Shown: piece after piece, positions 5,667-6,501 of the stretch
Numbering within the stretch: position 1 is the stretch's first letter
Layout of the letters: every line of letters starts with the position of its first letter
Assembly (NCBI GenBank): GCA_020345945.1
Contig: CP070773.1
Coordinates: 127,202-133,702 of the forward strand
Source of the DNA: Candidatus Bathyarchaeota archaeon
GTDB lineage: Archaea; Thermoproteota; Bathyarchaeia; RBG-16-48-13; GCA-020345945
Length of the DNA stretch: 6,501 nucleotides
Direction of reading: 5' to 3'
Translations under genes and position numbers: made by a program
Notes under the pieces: generated by a model
Seen by the model: only the letters and a program-made list of their open reading frames with translations
Database searches by the model: none
What the model was told of the DNA's origin: nothing

Positions 5667-5709
5667 AAATGGGCAGGACTATTGAGATAAAAAGATTAAG
5701 GGGAAAGTT
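5667..5709. promoter_or_regulatory. Shared divergent control region of the CDF and ZIP genes
   Basis: Only 43 bases separate the two starts. An A/T-rich block at about 5686-5697 (GATAAAAAGATT) reads on the minus strand as TTTTTATC, 27 bases before the CDF ATG, as expected for a leaderless transcript. On the plus strand AAGGGG (5698-5703) is a Shine-Dalgarno site 6 bases before the TTG at 5710. In-frame TGA at 5683-5685 prevents an earlier ZIP start. The plus-strand TATA box could be the same A/T block or lie inside the CDF gene. No clear palindrome for a metal-responsive repressor is visible. Confidence 0.5.
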
Positions 5710-6474
5710 TTGTCTGCGGCTATCAACTCGATTCTTGCCGTCACTGCAATAAGCTTATTGTCGTTAATCGGTGTTTTCGCATTATCCTTGACCGAGGATG
5801 CCCTTGACAACTTTCTTTTTGTTCTTCTCAGCTTCTCGGCAGGTTCCATTCTTGGTGCTGCTCTACTCGAATTGCTGCCGGAGGCCATAGAGCTAGTAGA
5901 AGAGTCTTTTGTTTTCGTCTATGTTGCAATAGGTTATGTCGGTTTCTTCATTCTTGAGAGATTCGTCTACTGGTACCATGGGCATATACATGGACATGAA
6001 TCCAAATCAGAAGTGGATGAGAGGTTAGCCGTAAAGGACTTTGTTTATCTAAATCTAATTGGGGATGCGATTCACAACTTCCTTGATGGAATAGCTATCG
6101 GGGCAAGTTTCCTAATAAGCGTCCCCGTTGGAATATCGACTACTGTCGCCGTAGTATTCCATGAGCTTCCTCAAGAGATCGGAGACTTCGGTGTCCTTGT
6201 CTATGGAGGATTTTCGCGAGGTAGGGCTCTAATGTTCAATTTCTTGTCAGCGTTGACCGCAATCCTCGGCGTTATCGTATCCAACTATCTTTTGAAGGAC
6301 CTCACCGGCTTTCTGATAGCCTTTACTGCAGGGGGATTCGTCTATATTGCAGCGTCAGAACTGATTCCTGAGATACAGAAAGAGGAGAACTTCGGGAAAT
6401 CGGTTGTTCAGCTTATCCTATTCATCTTAGGAATAGCTCTCATATGGTCGCTAGGAATAGTCTTTCCTGAATAA
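5710..6474 (+). CDS. ZIP-family divalent metal transporter (254 aa)
   Basis: ZIP proteins bring Zn2+ (also Fe or Mn in some cases) into the cytoplasm. This one has eight likely membrane segments: about 5-25, 33-52, 66-85, 111-135, 137-165, 172-192, 198-217 and 231-251. The metal centre lies in TM4, GDAIHNFLDG at 118-127 (His122, Asn123, Asp126), and TM5, HELPQEIGD at 151-159 (His151, Glu152, Gln155, Glu156); the second is close to the LIV-1-type HELPHEIGD signature with Gln replacing the middle His. The TM3-TM4 loop is His-rich (YHGHIHGHE, His90, 92, 94, 96), a common ZIP metal-binding loop. LELLPEA (53-59) and SELIPEI (216-222) are also typical. Start TTG 5710 is supported by AAGGGG 6 bases upstream, an in-frame TGA at 5683, and an N terminus matching family members. 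The length is normal for prokaryotic ZIPs. It diverges from the CDF gene, giving an import/export pair. Confidence 0.94.
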   Translation: MSAAINSILAVTAISLLSLIGVFALSLTEDALDNFLFVLLSFSAGSILGAALLELLPEAIELVEESFVFVYVAIGYVGFFILERFVYWYHGHIHGHESKSEVDERLAVKDFVYLNLIGDAIHNFLDGIAIGASFLISVPVGISTTVAVVFHELPQEIGDFGVLVYGGFSRGRALMFNFLSALTAILGVIVSNYLLKDLTGFLIAFTAGGFVYIAASELIPEIQKEENFGKSVVQLILFILGIALIWSLGIVFPE

Positions 6475-6501
6475 TTACCTCAATTCTCCCAATTCTCACA
6501 T

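Noticed and set aside
6481..6498. Tandem copies of CAATTCTCC / CAATTCTCA at the right edge
   Set aside because: Two 9-base copies with one mismatch, cut off near the window end; too little to call a repeat element.

Overview
The window looks like the chromosome of an anaerobic archaeon of moderate GC content. The support is a tungsten-type aldehyde:ferredoxin oxidoreductase (AOR), a rubrerythrin, a cobalamin-binding-type radical SAM enzyme, TATA boxes preceded by purine-rich BRE-like bases, Shine-Dalgarno sites, two well-supported TTG starts, and short oligo-T runs instead of hairpin terminators. An Asgard or euryarchaeal lineage is possible, but nothing here fixes the phylum.

Layout: (1) Positions 1-950, minus strand, hold the N-terminal 316 codons of an AOR-family protein that runs off the left edge. 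(2) Positions 951-1097 form a divergent intergenic region. (3) Positions 1098-3664, plus strand, hold a three-gene cluster: a 96-residue unknown with a conserved-looking core, a 287-residue unknown basic protein, and a 452-residue cobalamin-type radical SAM protein. (4) Positions 3849-3953, plus strand, encode a 34-residue double-CxxC zinc-ribbon miniprotein with a strong promoter and Shine-Dalgarno site. A protein-like open frame with a third CxxC follows it in the -1 frame up to 4099. (5) Positions 4112-4657, minus strand, encode a rubrerythrin. (6) Positions 4743-5666 (minus) and 5710-6474 (plus) are a divergent metal-transport pair, a CDF efflux protein and a ZIP-family protein, separated by 43 bases.

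How the genes fit together: rubrerythrin (peroxide removal) and AOR (ferredoxin-linked aldehyde oxidation) fit strict anaerobic metabolism. The CDF/ZIP pair should balance zinc or a similar divalent metal, one exporting and one importing. The zinc-ribbon miniprotein and the rubrerythrin gene share an almost identical promoter core (GAAACATATWTTT with one ambiguous base), so they may be expressed together. The least explained part is the 1098-3664 cluster, where two proteins I cannot assign precede a radical SAM enzyme of unknown substrate. The other puzzle is the apparent frame break after the zinc-ribbon gene. I found no RNA gene, CRISPR array or mobile element.
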